From: Flavobacterium phragmitis
GTDB taxonomy: Bacteria > Bacteroidota > Bacteroidia > Flavobacteriales > Flavobacteriaceae
Length of the DNA stretch: 64,000 nucleotides
Direction of reading: 5' to 3'
Assembly (NCBI RefSeq): GCF_900112575.1
Contig: NZ_FOMH01000005.1
Location: forward strand, 271,878-335,877
The stretch's first letter is position 1; each line of letters begins with the position of its first letter. Shown here one piece after another: positions 51,890 through 61,872 of the stretch. Both the position numbers and the translations under genes were made by a program. The notes beneath the pieces are model-generated. The model saw only the letters and a program-made list of their open reading frames with translations. It did no database searches and had not been told where the DNA came from.

Positions 51890-52010
51890 ATTCACTATTA
51901 AATTAAAACACCAATTCTAATGAAAGGAGCATAAACGAAAAGTTGGTCGTAAAACCAATAGTTGATATGCGAATTACATATGACGGATAAAAAACAATAA
52001 ATAGTTTCAT

Positions 52011-55000
52011 ATGAATAGTAAAAATACAAAAAGCGTCCTGCATCAAATGTGGACTGCTAAAGCAGCGGTATTGATGATATTTATGCTTTTTCTTTCTGCC
52101 GGGACATTCGCACAGGGGAAAAAACAAATATCAGGAACCGTTTACGACAATACCGGCAACGTTTTGCCGGGAGCTTCTATCATTGAAGTAGGAACAAAAA
52201 ACGGAACCACAACAGATTTTGATGGTAAATTCAGTCTTCAGGTAGCCGTAGGAGGTGCAATTGAGGTTTCTTTTATTGGCTCAACAACACAGAAAGTTCA
52301 AATTACTGCTAATACTTCCAATTATGATGTGCGTCTGCAGAATGACGGTTATGCGTTGGCAGAAGTACAAGTAGTTTCTGTAGGTTACGGTAAAGTAAAA
52401 AAATCAGATTTAACTGGAGCTATTTCAACTGTTGGCGCAGATGATTTAGTAAAAGGAACAATTTCTTCTACAGAACAGGTTTTACAGGGAAAAGTTGCAG
52501 GTTTAAATATCATTCGCCCTTCTGGTGATCCAGCTGCAGGTTCTACAATCCGTCTTCGTGGAGGAACTTCTTTAACAGCTAGCAATAGTCCGTTAATTGT
52601 GGTTGATGGAATTGCAGGTGTAGATATCAATGTGGTGCAGCCGGCAGATATTAAATCGGTTGACGTTTTGAAAGATGCTTCTGCAACAGCAATTTATGGT
52701 TCTAGAGGAGCAAATGGGGTAATCATGATTACAACTAAATCTGGAACTAAAGGAGTTTCTGTAACGTATAATGGTTTATCAAGTATTGGTTATGTAACAG
52801 ACAATTTAGATCTTTTATCTGCAAACCAATGGAGAGGTTATGTTCGTCAGACAGGAAATGCAGATGCTGTAGACTACGGTGGCAATACCAACTGGCAGAA
52901 AGCAATCGAGCAGACAGCAATTTCTCAATCTCATACTTTAAGCATTAATTCTGGTAAAGCAGACAGCGGTTTTAGAACTTCTATTGGATATTTGAATAAT
53001 GAAGGGGTTATTAAAAAATCAGGTTTAGAAAGAATCAGCGGAAACGTTAGTGCTTATCAGTTTCTTGGAGACAACAAAGATGTAAAATTCGATATGGGAT
53101 TATTTGCGAACATCGACAAATGGCACCCAATTGATTACAGAATTTTTGAAAGAGCTTATAACTTAAATCCAACAATTCCGGTTTACAATGAAGATGGATC
53201 ATTTTCTTCTGTAACAGGAAATATTTATCAAAACCCTGTTGAGATTTTAACGAACAGAACATTTGATAATGAAAGACACAGACTTTTAGGATATTTCAAA
53301 ACAGATGTGAAATTCTTAAATGATTTTACCGCTACAGCTAATATTTCATTGGAACACAATGCAGTAAAAGGAGGAACGTACAAACCATCTTATGCCGTTA
53401 TGGAAGGTCAGACCGAAGGCGGTTTTGCGCAGAGAACCTATGCTGAATATACCAATGCACAAGGGGAACTTTATGTAAACTACAACAAAACAATTGATAA
53501 GCATAATATTAGTGCTTTAGCAGGATATTCTTATCTGGAAAATATTTATCAAGGTTTTGGAGCTCAGAGAGGTGGTTTCGTAACAGATGCTTTTAGCTAT
53601 AACAATTTAGGAGCTGGTTACAATTATCGTTTAGGAGATGTGTATTCATACAAAGGAAAATCAAATTTAGTTTCTTTTTATGCTCGTGCTAACTACGGCT
53701 ATGATGGTAAATATTTATTGACCGCAACAGTAAGACGTGACGGATCTAGCCGTTTTGGAGAAAACAACAAATGGGGAACTTTCCCTTCTGCTTCTGCAGC
53801 GTGGAGAATTTCTAACGAAGAATTTATGGAATCTTCAAAAGGTTGGTTAGATAACTTAAAATTGAGAGTAGGTTACGGAGTTACAGGTAACCAGGACGGA
53901 ATTGGAGAGTACAAATCGCTTTCTATTTTAGGAGTTGGAAACGACAGTTACTACGATCCAGTTACTAAAACTTGGAGTTTGGCTTATTCACCAAAACAAA
54001 ACCCAAATCCTGATTTGAAATGGGAATCTACTGAGCAAATTAACGTTGGTTTCGATTTCGGTCTTTTCAACAGAATTACTGGATCTTTTGAGTATTATTC
54101 TAAAACAACAAAAGACCTATTATACACTTATGAAGTGCCTCAACCTCCTTATTTAGTAGGAACTATGCTGGCTAACGTAGGTGAAATGTCTAACAAAGGT
54201 GTGGAATTGACTTTGAATGCAGACATCATTAAAGGAGATAAATTCAACTGGAATGCCAATTTAACGTTAGGACATAACGTTCAGAAAATTGAAAAACTTT
54301 CGAATCCAACTTATAAAACAGATGTAATCTACAGCGGTTCTTTACACGGTTTAGCAGGTATGTCTGGACAATATTCTCAGATTATTGCAGAAGGATATCC
54401 TGTTGGAACTTTCTGGGGATTCAGAAATGCAGGTTTAGATGCAGATGGTAAAATACAATATTACAATGCTGCAGGACAGGTTGTGCAAGAAAGCGCTTTG
54501 GTTGATGCTGATAAAACAGACTTAGGAAATATTCAGCCGGATTTAACTTTAGGTCTAGCCATGAATTTTACGTATGGAAATTTTGATCTTGGAATTTCAG
54601 GATACGGAATGTTTGGACAAAAAGCCTTAAATGCAACCAATATGATGTTGAACGATCCAAACAGGTTACCATCATTTAACGTTCCTGACGATTTCTTAAA
54701 CAGTGGTATTACTTCTGCTCCAAAGTATTCAGACTATTGGATTGAAGATGCTTCTTTCTTCAGACTTCAAACCTTATCTCTTGGTTATACTTTACCATTG
54801 AAATACAAAAAATCTAAAGTAAGATTCTATGTAATGGGAGAAAACCTATTTGTATTTACAAGCTACAAAGGTGTAGATCCAGAGATTGGATTAAATGCTC
54901 AGGACGGAATTAATCAAACAGGAGTTATGGATCAAACTGGATTGGCAGCTCCTGGAATTGACAGATACAATAATTATCCTCGACCAACAACCATTTCTGT

Positions 55001-55028
55001 TGGACTAAATTTTACGCTGAATAACTAA
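52011..55028 (+). CDS. SusC-like TonB-dependent outer-membrane transporter
   Basis: The 1005-residue receptor has a signal region ending TFAQ (about residue 35), the carboxypeptidase-like domain 'ISGTVYDNTGNVLPGASIIE' (about 41-115) and the TonB plug: 'VVSVGYGKVKKSDLTGAIST', 'VLQGKVAGLNIIRPSGDPAA' and 'LRGGTSLTASNSPLIVVDGI'. A 22-strand barrel follows and ends 'RPTTISVGLNFTLNN'. SusC proteins import oligosaccharides with the SusD lid that is encoded 28 bp downstream. It belongs to the operon started by the two secreted proteins. Confidence 0.96.
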   Translation: MNSKNTKSVLHQMWTAKAAVLMIFMLFLSAGTFAQGKKQISGTVYDNTGNVLPGASIIEVGTKNGTTTDFDGKFSLQVAVGGAIEVSFIGSTTQKVQITANTSNYDVRLQNDGYALAEVQVVSVGYGKVKKSDLTGAISTVGADDLVKGTISSTEQVLQGKVAGLNIIRPSGDPAAGSTIRLRGGTSLTASNSPLIVVDGIAGVDINVVQPADIKSVDVLKDASATAIYGSRGANGVIMITTKSGTKGVSVTYNGLSSIGYVTDNLDLLSANQWRGYVRQTGNADAVDYGGNTNWQKAIEQTAISQSHTLSINSGKADSGFRTSIGYLNNEGVIKKSGLERISGNVSAYQFLGDNKDVKFDMGLFANIDKWHPIDYRIFERAYNLNPTIPVYNEDGSFSSVTGNIYQNPVEILTNRTFDNERHRLLGYFKTDVKFLNDFTATANISLEHNAVKGGTYKPSYAVMEGQTEGGFAQRTYAEYTNAQGELYVNYNKTIDKHNISALAGYSYLENIYQGFGAQRGGFVTDAFSYNNLGAGYNYRLGDVYSYKGKSNLVSFYARANYGYDGKYLLTATVRRDGSSRFGENNKWGTFPSASAAWRISNEEFMESSKGWLDNLKLRVGYGVTGNQDGIGEYKSLSILGVGNDSYYDPVTKTWSLAYSPKQNPNPDLKWESTEQINVGFDFGLFNRITGSFEYYSKTTKDLLYTYEVPQPPYLVGTMLANVGEMSNKGVELTLNADIIKGDKFNWNANLTLGHNVQKIEKLSNPTYKTDVIYSGSLHGLAGMSGQYSQIIAEGYPVGTFWGFRNAGLDADGKIQYYNAAGQVVQESALVDADKTDLGNIQPDLTLGLAMNFTYGNFDLGISGYGMFGQKALNATNMMLNDPNRLPSFNVPDDFLNSGITSAPKYSDYWIEDASFFRLQTLSLGYTLPLKYKKSKVRFYVMGENLFVFTSYKGVDPEIGLNAQDGINQTGVMDQTGLAAPGIDRYNNYPRPTTISVGLNFTLNN

Positions 55029-55056
55029 GCGAATTGATAACCATAAAATATTAAAA

Positions 55057-56565
55057 ATGAAAATCAAAATAACAGCAGCAATACTTTTAAGCATGCTTTT
55101 TACGGTATCATGTACTGATTTGAACGAACAGTTGTATGATCAGGTAGAAGATGGTGAGTTCGGGAATACAACTAAGGAAATCGATGCGCTGGTTGGGGGA
55201 GCTTATTCTTCGCTAAGAGGATTCTCTGATGCAATCTCCAATAACTTTCCAACCTGTGAATATGTTTTCTTTTTGAATGAAGTTGTTTCAGATGAAGCAA
55301 CAATTCCAACAAGAGGGACCAACTGGTACGATGGAGGTCAGTATCAAGATGCACAAAAACATACTTGGAAAGCAGATAACAGAATGATACTTTCGGCTTG
55401 GCGTTACAATTATACTGGAATAGCAAAGATCAATGCCATTATTTATCAAATCAATAAATCGTCTTTATCAGATAAAGCTAAAGAACCCATTTTCGCGGAA
55501 CTAAAAGCGCTTAGAGCTTATTACTACTACAATCTTTTAGATTTATTTGGAAATGTGCCAATTGTAACCAATTTTGAGGATACAGATCTGCCTTCGAATT
55601 CAACTAGAAAACAGGTTTATTATTTTGTTGAAAAAGAATTGACAGATGCTATTCCGCATTTAAATCCAAATGTGGTGTATTCTAAATTGACTAGAAATGT
55701 TGCCTATTCAATTTTAGCGAGACTATATCTTAATTCTGAAGCATTCATTGGCGTAGCGCGCTGGCAGGATTGTTTAGATGCATGCCAGAAAGTTACGGGC
55801 TATAGTTTAACACCAGATTTCTTTGCCAATTTCGTAACCGAAAATCAGACTTCGTCTGAAATTATTTTTGCGATTCCTTATGATTCAAAAGCAGGAACAG
55901 TTGGAAATTACATGAATTCGATGTCGGCACATTACAATCAAAAATTAGCGATTTCGGCAATTGGAAATTATCCTTGGAGTGCAAACGGAATGTGCGCGCA
56001 GCCTGGAGTTTATTCCGCTTTCGCTGATACAGACAAAAGAAAAAAATGCATGCTGGAAGGCGATCAGATCAATTTGGCAACAGGTTCTGTAATTATGATG
56101 GATAATGGAGAACCACTTACTTACACGGAGAACTTGACCAGTTTGGAAAACGCTAAAGAAAATGAAGGAGTTCGTTTAGCGAAATACGAAATGAAAGCAG
56201 GAGAACAATGGGAGCGTGATCACGATTTTGTCCTAATTCGTTATTCAGAAATCTTAATGATGCAGGCAGAATGTTATGTTCGTCTAGGTTCTCCAGATTT
56301 AGCAAGACCATTTTTACAGCAGGTTACTGCACGTGCAGGAGAAGAAATGCCAGCAACAATTGATTTAGCTTTTATTGATCAAGAATTGTTGAAAGAGTTC
56401 ACTTTCGAAGGAAGAAGAAGAACAGACAATATTCGTTTTGGAACGTTCTTTTTGCCTTGGTGGTCAAAAGGTGCAACAGAAAAATACAGAGCGATTTTCC
56501 CAATTCCAAGCACTGTTTTAACAACAAATAAAAACCTAAAACAAAATCCTGGGTATCCAAATTAG
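55057..56565 (+). CDS. SusD-like glycan-binding lipoprotein
   Basis: The 502-residue lipoprotein has lipobox 'LFTVSC', the TPR-like helical core 'EPIFAELKALRAYYYYNLLD', 'LFGNVPIVTNFEDTDLPSNS' and 'FVEKELTDAIPHLNPN', and the C-terminal 'FTFEGRRRTDNIRFGTF', all hallmarks of the SusD/RagB family. It caps the SusC channel and selects the oligosaccharide. Its start is 28 bp after the susC stop. A repeat hairpin separates it from the enzyme genes, which may be read from the same promoter. Confidence 0.95.
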   Translation: MKIKITAAILLSMLFTVSCTDLNEQLYDQVEDGEFGNTTKEIDALVGGAYSSLRGFSDAISNNFPTCEYVFFLNEVVSDEATIPTRGTNWYDGGQYQDAQKHTWKADNRMILSAWRYNYTGIAKINAIIYQINKSSLSDKAKEPIFAELKALRAYYYYNLLDLFGNVPIVTNFEDTDLPSNSTRKQVYYFVEKELTDAIPHLNPNVVYSKLTRNVAYSILARLYLNSEAFIGVARWQDCLDACQKVTGYSLTPDFFANFVTENQTSSEIIFAIPYDSKAGTVGNYMNSMSAHYNQKLAISAIGNYPWSANGMCAQPGVYSAFADTDKRKKCMLEGDQINLATGSVIMMDNGEPLTYTENLTSLENAKENEGVRLAKYEMKAGEQWERDHDFVLIRYSEILMMQAECYVRLGSPDLARPFLQQVTARAGEEMPATIDLAFIDQELLKEFTFEGRRRTDNIRFGTFFLPWWSKGATEKYRAIFPIPSTVLTTNKNLKQNPGYPN

Positions 56566-56684
56566 GTTACTAGAATGTCAGTCTTCCATGTTGGTTAGTC
56601 GTGGAAGGCTGACATGTTTTTAATTTTTTGCAATAGATACTAAAAGGTTGATTTTTAAATTAAAGGATTAAAAAAAAGATTTTA

Positions 56685-56783
56685 TTTCACGCAGATTCTG
56701 CAGATTGAAGCAGATTTAAATTGGAATATCATAAAAATGAATCTGTGTGAATCTGCTTAAATCTTTTTTAAATCTGCGTGAAA
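56685..56783. repeat. Inverted repeat of the CACGCAGATT family between susD and GH71/99 genes
   Basis: TTTCACGCAGATT (56685-56697) and its exact complement (56771-56783) enclose a CAGATTT-type word and its complement. It sits 120 bp after the susD stop codon and before the first enzyme gene. Confidence 0.88.
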
Positions 56784-56855
56784 TAAATTACTCAATAATA
56801 AAATCCTTGTAAATTTTATAATCTGTGGCAAAAACAAAATATAAAGCACAACAAT

Positions 56856-58100
56856 ATGAAAAGATATATCACATCATTGTTTTTTGGTTTAATGAATATT
56901 GTGATGGTTGCTGGATGCAGCAGCGATGACAAAGGTTCAGATAAGCCAACAGAACCAGAAAAAACAGCACCTGTTGCGATTGAGAAAACCAACAGCACCA
57001 AAATTTATATGCACTACATGCCTTGGTTTGAAACCAACGAAAGCAGTGCCGATAAAAAATGGGGATATCATTGGACAATGGCCAACAAAAATCCGAACAA
57101 TGTAGGAGCAAATGGCCGTAGAGAAATTGCATCTTATTATTATCCGCTGATTGGGCCGTATCATTCAGGCGATAAAAATGTGATTGAAAATCATTTGTTA
57201 CTGATGAAATATTCAGGAATTGATGGTATTCTGATCGATTGGTACGGCACTTATGATGTAAACGATTACCGAATGGTGAAAGAAAATACAGAACAGCTAA
57301 TTGAGATGCTGGATAAAGTAGGTTTAGAATATGCGATTGTTTATGAAGATCGTTTTTTAACCAATGTTGTCAACGCTGGAAAAGCAATTTCGGTAACCAG
57401 CGCGGCAAAAACAGATTTAGCTTATGTACAAAATAATTATTTTACTGATGCTAATTATATCAAAATTAATGGAAAGCCTCTTTTGATGAATTTTGGCCCA
57501 ATTGTCCTGCAGACTGCTGCCGAATGGACCAATGTGTTTGGAACTTTAACTACAAAACCAACATTTTTAACCCTTTGGGATCATTCAGCAAAAGCAGGAG
57601 ATAATGCTGCTGGAGAGTATGCTTGGGTTTATAAAGACAATAGTTATCTGACGAATTTTTATACCAATACCAAACCAAAATTGGGAGTAGCGATGGGAAG
57701 CGCTTATCCTGGTTTTAAAGATTTTTATGCTGAAGGCGGAGGCGGAGCGGCAATTGGATGGACAATCGAACATAACAATGGAGCAACTTTAGACGCAACG
57801 CTTGCTTTAGCAAAAAATGCGAATATCAATTATCTGCAACTGATTACATGGAATGATTTCGGAGAGGGAACTATGTTTGAACCAACCGTTGAATTTGGAT
57901 ATTCTTATATCGAAAAAATAAAAGCTTTTGCCGGAGTAAAAAACACAGAAAATGTTTTTCCTGATATCAGCAAATTGTATGATTTACGCGTACAGAAAAA
58001 AGGAAATGTCGATGCCCAGAAAAAACTCGATCAAGCGTTTAATTATTTTGTTTCGATGCAGTCTGCTAAAGCAAAACAGATAATGAGCGAAATTAAATAA
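56856..58100 (+). CDS. GH71/GH99-like endo-glycosidase lipoprotein
   Basis: The 414-residue lipoprotein has lipobox 'VMVAGC'. The barrel opens with 'YMHYMPWFETNESSADKKWG' and 'YHWTM', continues with 'GIDGILIDWYGTYDVNDYRM' and 'VYEDRF', and carries 'ITWNDFGEGTMFEPTVEFGY', where the Asp and Glu of the active site match the 'TWNDYGES' pattern of GH71 better than the 'EWHE' of GH99. GH71 enzymes cut alpha-1,3-glucan; GH99 cuts alpha-mannan. With GH97 downstream, an alpha-glucan is the better guess. A family decision needs a profile search. Confidence 0.78.
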   Translation: MKRYITSLFFGLMNIVMVAGCSSDDKGSDKPTEPEKTAPVAIEKTNSTKIYMHYMPWFETNESSADKKWGYHWTMANKNPNNVGANGRREIASYYYPLIGPYHSGDKNVIENHLLLMKYSGIDGILIDWYGTYDVNDYRMVKENTEQLIEMLDKVGLEYAIVYEDRFLTNVVNAGKAISVTSAAKTDLAYVQNNYFTDANYIKINGKPLLMNFGPIVLQTAAEWTNVFGTLTTKPTFLTLWDHSAKAGDNAAGEYAWVYKDNSYLTNFYTNTKPKLGVAMGSAYPGFKDFYAEGGGGAAIGWTIEHNNGATLDATLALAKNANINYLQLITWNDFGEGTMFEPTVEFGYSYIEKIKAFAGVKNTENVFPDISKLYDLRVQKKGNVDAQKKLDQAFNYFVSMQSAKAKQIMSEIK

Positions 58101-58125
58101 AGCTGTAATTAATACAATTTACATA

Positions 58126-60144
58126 ATGAAAAATAATAAATATAGATACTGTATAGTCGCGCTGGCATCCATGCTGATTTTTGCCTGCAGTACTAAAAAA
58201 ACGTATAAAATCAGTTCTCCTGAAAAAATATCTGAACTTACTTTTGAACTAACACCTTCGGGACAGCCTCAGTATAGTTTTTCGTCTAACGGAAAATCGG
58301 TTATTGAGCCTTCTCTTCTTGGATTTGAATTTCAAGGATTGCCAAAAATGACTGATGGTTTTGAAGTAGTTTCAACAGAAGAAAAAGCAGCAGATGAAAC
58401 TTGGGAACAGCCTTGGGGCGAATTCAAAAAAGTGAGAGATCATCACAACGAATTAATTGTTCATTTAAAAGAAGCAAAAGGCGAAGAGCGTTTGGTGGAT
58501 ATTATTTTCAGAGTTTTTGACGATGGTTTAGGTTTTCGATACGAATTTCCTAAACAACCGAATTTAGGAAAAGTCAAAATCTCAAATGAAGTAACACAGT
58601 TTACTTTTAAAGATAATAATGAAGTCTGGTGGATTCCGGTTCACCGCGAAAACAGCTACTACGAAAGTGAATATCGCAAAACGTTAATGAGTAAAACGGA
58701 TACAATCAACACGCCGGCAACTTTTGAAACCAAGGATAAATTGTATGTAGCGATTCATGAAGCCAATTTAACTGATTTTGCTTCCATGACACTTTTAAAA
58801 ACATCCGATAAACAATATAAAAGTGATTTAGTGCCTTGGGCAGATGGTGTAAAAGTATATGCGGAAACACCTTTTAAAACACCTTGGAGAACAATTGTAG
58901 TAGGTAAAAACCCTGGAGAGGTTGCCACTTCAACAATTATGTTGAATTTGAACGAACCGTCAAAAATTGAAGATTTATCTTGGATAACACCTTCAAAATA
59001 TATCGGAATCTGGTGGGGAATGCATTTGGATAAATACACTTGGGGACAAGGCCCAAAACACGGTGCCACAACCAAGAATACTAAAGAATATATTGACTTT
59101 GCTGCGAAAAATGGTTTTGACGGTGTCTTAGTAGAAGGATGGAATGAAGGTTGGGACGGCGACTGGACTGCCGATGGTTCTGCGTTTAGTTTTACAAAAG
59201 CCTATCCAGACTTTAATTTGGAAGAAATCACAAAATATGCTGCTGTAAAAAATGTTCGTTTAATCGGACATCATGAAACTGCTGGAGCAACTAAAAATTA
59301 TGAAAACCAATTGGAAGATGCTTTCAAATTGTATCAGAAAATGGGAGTGAATTCCGTTAAAACGGGTTATGTAAATAAATATTTGGACAAAAAAGAATGG
59401 CATGATAGCCAATACGGAGCGCGTCACTACAGAAAAGTAATCGAAACCGCTGCCAAATATCATATTATGATTGATAATCACGAACCAATGAAAGGAACGG
59501 GATTACAACGTACGTATCCAAATTTCATGTCACAAGAAGGAGGTAGAGGGCAAGAATACAATGCATGGTCTGTAGATGGAGGAAATACACCAGAGCATTT
59601 AACGACTTTACCTTTTACGAGAATGCTTTCAGGGCCTTTTGATTATACTCCAGGGAATTTCAATTTTGATTACAAAACACCATCAGGAGCAAAAGTACAA
59701 ACGACTTTGGCAAATCAATTGGCGTTGTATGTTATTATTTTCAGTCCGTTGCAGATGGCTTCCGATTTGCCTGAAAATTATGAGAATAAACCAGAATTTA
59801 AGTTTGTAAAAGAAGTTCCTTGTACTTGGTCAGATACCAAAGTTTTGGATTCAAAAATTGGAGAGTATACTACGATTGCCCGTAAAGACTGGGACGAGAA
59901 AAACTGGTATCTAGGATCCATTACAAACAGAAATGCACGAGATCTGAAAGTAGCTTTATCATTCTTAGATCAAAACAAAGAATACGAAGCAGAAATCTAT
60001 TCGGATGGACCAGGAGCCAATTACAAAACCAATCCGTATCCAGTTACAATCTCTAAACAAAAAGTAAACAGCAAAACGGTATTAAATATCAAGTTAGCAG
60101 CTGGCGGAGGAACAGCAATAAAATTTTCTCCAATCAAGAAATAA
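58126..60144 (+). CDS. GH97 alpha-glucosidase, inverting (SusB-like) type
   Basis: The 672-residue lipoprotein has lipobox 'LIFAC'. An N-terminal beta-sandwich precedes the barrel ('YIGIWWGMHLDKYTWGQGPK'). E384, E453 ('DNHEPMKGTG') and E477 ('GRGQEYN') keep the spacing of E439, E508 and E532 in SusB, and 'NSVKTGYVN' has Gly where retaining GH97 enzymes have the Asp nucleophile. So an inverting enzyme that releases glucose from alpha-glucan ends is expected. It starts 25 bp after the GH71/99 gene and ends the operon; a terminator follows. Confidence 0.92.
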   Translation: MKNNKYRYCIVALASMLIFACSTKKTYKISSPEKISELTFELTPSGQPQYSFSSNGKSVIEPSLLGFEFQGLPKMTDGFEVVSTEEKAADETWEQPWGEFKKVRDHHNELIVHLKEAKGEERLVDIIFRVFDDGLGFRYEFPKQPNLGKVKISNEVTQFTFKDNNEVWWIPVHRENSYYESEYRKTLMSKTDTINTPATFETKDKLYVAIHEANLTDFASMTLLKTSDKQYKSDLVPWADGVKVYAETPFKTPWRTIVVGKNPGEVATSTIMLNLNEPSKIEDLSWITPSKYIGIWWGMHLDKYTWGQGPKHGATTKNTKEYIDFAAKNGFDGVLVEGWNEGWDGDWTADGSAFSFTKAYPDFNLEEITKYAAVKNVRLIGHHETAGATKNYENQLEDAFKLYQKMGVNSVKTGYVNKYLDKKEWHDSQYGARHYRKVIETAAKYHIMIDNHEPMKGTGLQRTYPNFMSQEGGRGQEYNAWSVDGGNTPEHLTTLPFTRMLSGPFDYTPGNFNFDYKTPSGAKVQTTLANQLALYVIIFSPLQMASDLPENYENKPEFKFVKEVPCTWSDTKVLDSKIGEYTTIARKDWDEKNWYLGSITNRNARDLKVALSFLDQNKEYEAEIYSDGPGANYKTNPYPVTISKQKVNSKTVLNIKLAAGGGTAIKFSPIKK

Positions 60145-60194
60145 ATTAGTTTAGTTTTATTTTGAGTTAATTAAGTAAGTTTAAGTTTGGTGAT

Positions 60195-60231
60195 AAACCC
60201 GATAGCAGTGCAGTTATCGGGTTTGTTTTTG
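60195..60231 (+). terminator. Terminator of the alpha-glucan-type operon
   Basis: AAACCCGATA (60195-60204) pairs perfectly with TATCGGGTTT (60215-60224), followed by a T-rich tract, 50 bp after the GH97 stop codon. Its right part also belongs to the duplicated repeat block. Confidence 0.85.
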
Positions 60232-60718
60232 TTGGAACGCTTATTTTTACTGCAAAGTTCGCAAAGATTTTTTTACAGCGTTTTGTACATTGAGAATAGT
60301 AAGTTCGCAAAGCTTTGTGCAAAAAAAAAATCTCGCAAAGTCGCAGAATCGCAAAGAAAATAAAACTTTGCGTCTTCGCGACTTTGCGAGATTATTACAT
60401 TTTGCTATAAAAAACTTTGCGTCCTTTGCGTAAATCTTTGCGTGCTTTGCGGTAAAAAAAAAATGATAGCAAAGCAGTTATCGGGTTTTGTTTTTTGTTG
60501 GAACGCTTATTTTTACTGCAAAGTTCGCAAAGATTTTTTTACAGCGTTTTGTACATTGAGAATAGTAAGTTCGCAAAGCTTTGTGTAAAAAAATCTCGCA
60601 AAGTCGCAGAATCGCAAAGAAAATAGAACTTTGCGATTCTGCGACTTTGCGAGATTATTACATTTAGCTATAAAAAAACTTAGCGAACTTTGCGCTAAAC
60701 TTAGCGTCTTTGCGGTAA
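60201..60718. repeat. Direct duplication of a ~260-bp block made of nested inverted repeats
   Basis: Unit 1 (60201-60464) and unit 2 (60465-60718) start with GATAGC..CAGTTATCGGG and share GTTGGAACGCTTATTTTTAC, GTTCGCAAAG words, the pair CTCGCAAAGTCGCAGAATCG / CGACTTTGCGAG and a tail ending TTTGCGGTAAAA. Each unit would fold into a large branched hairpin. The last stretch (60741-60780) is the CTTAGAACCTTAGCATCT word also found at 48161. The 637-base gap has no gene. Confidence 0.9.
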
Positions 60719-60781
60719 AACTACCCTCAAAGTATAGAAAACTTAGAACCTTAGCATCTCAGAATCTCAGCATCTTAAAAG

Positions 60782-61696
60782 CTAATGTTTATAAAGTTTC
60801 ACATGATTTCCAAAACTATAAGTTGCGGTTAAAGTCGGTCCATTATAACCCCATTTAAAGAAACCATTGAGTCTTTCTTTTTCCATGTCGACTCTAATAT
60901 TTAGTCCAGTATAACCCGCCATTAAACTGAAGTTTTGATAAACATTATATAAAACAGATAAATTATAACTCAATAATCTTCCGTCAAAATCATTGATTTT
61001 AATGGCAAAATAATTAAAGTTTGCATAAAGGCCAACCTTTCTGCCTAAAACAAATTCTCCCCAAATTCCAATATCAGGAAGCGGAGCAGTAAATCCAAAA
61101 TTATCTTTAACTTCTAAATTTGCTGTTTCGCCTGCCAGTCCAATTCCAACATCACCAAATAAAACGTGTGCACCGATAAGAGCTCCGATTTCATATTTTG
61201 GTTTTGATACAAATGCATAACCATAAGTAATTCTACCAATATGATTGTCCATGAATGCATAAACCGTAGCATCTACAGGATAGACATGGTCTCTAAATTC
61301 AATTTCTTTCTGAAGTGTTTTTGTAGAATTTCTGCTTAAATAATAATATTCTGCACCAAGTCTGGATCTTCTGGAGATTCTCCACTCAAAAGCTCCAAAA
61401 AATGAAGTTGTATTTTTGTTAAAGCCAAGGTCTTTTTCAAAATCAATTAAATTTCCAAATTGACCATTATTACTGCCGACTTTTACTTCTGTATTATTAA
61501 CAGGAAAAAAAACACCAGCTGTAACTTTGAATCTTCTCGCATGCCAGGGCAGATCGTCAGCATAATTGTCCTGAAAATTTTCACTTTCAGTTTTGACAGT
61601 CATTAAATTTTCATTTGAAGTATTCTCTGCAAACGTCTGAGCATTTAGCGGAATCCAGAAAAATGTCATTACCAAAAAAATAAATAAATGTTTCAT
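60782..61696 (-). CDS. Outer-membrane beta-barrel protein, unknown
   Basis: The 304-residue protein has a signal peptide (1-19, ending LNAQ) and about 12 amphipathic strands, such as 'FFGAFEWRISRRSRLGAEYY', 'GRITYGYAFVSKPKYEIGAL' and 'NFSLMAGYTGLNIRVDMEKE', ending 'GPTLTATYSFGNHVKLYKH'. It resembles OmpW/outer-membrane-barrel proteins of unknown function. It is divergent from the MarR gene. The repeat block lies at its 3' end, with the last word of the block only two bases from its stop codon. Confidence 0.72.
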   Translation of the reverse strand: MKHLFIFLVMTFFWIPLNAQTFAENTSNENLMTVKTESENFQDNYADDLPWHARRFKVTAGVFFPVNNTEVKVGSNNGQFGNLIDFEKDLGFNKNTTSFFGAFEWRISRRSRLGAEYYYLSRNSTKTLQKEIEFRDHVYPVDATVYAFMDNHIGRITYGYAFVSKPKYEIGALIGAHVLFGDVGIGLAGETANLEVKDNFGFTAPLPDIGIWGEFVLGRKVGLYANFNYFAIKINDFDGRLLSYNLSVLYNVYQNFSLMAGYTGLNIRVDMEKERLNGFFKWGYNGPTLTATYSFGNHVKLYKH

Positions 61697-61837
61697 CAGA
61701 GTAGTTTTTTTAATTTTTTATTAGGCAATTTTTAACATTTAAAGTTAGTGAAAATATTCTTTCATTTTGGTTTTTGAACCGGATTATTTGTGTAGAACTG
61801 TTTGGTTATCAGTAAAATATAAACTTTATTTAAAATT

Positions 61838-61853
61838 AGTTGACATGTCACTC
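61838..61853. promoter_or_regulatory. MarR operator, site 1 (before marR)
   Basis: AGTTGACATGTCACTC contains the perfect 10-bp palindrome TGACATGTCA. It overlaps the likely -33 TTG (61840-61842), so a bound repressor would block polymerase. The same motif occurs before the MATE gene. Confidence 0.7.
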
Positions 61854-61860
61854 TTTTTCC

Positions 61861-61868
61861 TAAATTTG
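61861..61868 (+). promoter_or_regulatory. -7 box of marR, touching the start codon
   Basis: TAAATTTG ends 4 bases before the ATG at 61873, with TTG 18 bp upstream. As at 39521, this predicts a leaderless mRNA. Confidence 0.6.
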
Positions 61869-61872
61869 CATC

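Noticed and set aside
60631..60858. 75-codon frame in the 60 kb repeat block
   Set aside because: Most of it is translated repeat words, and the end runs antisense into the outer-membrane protein gene.
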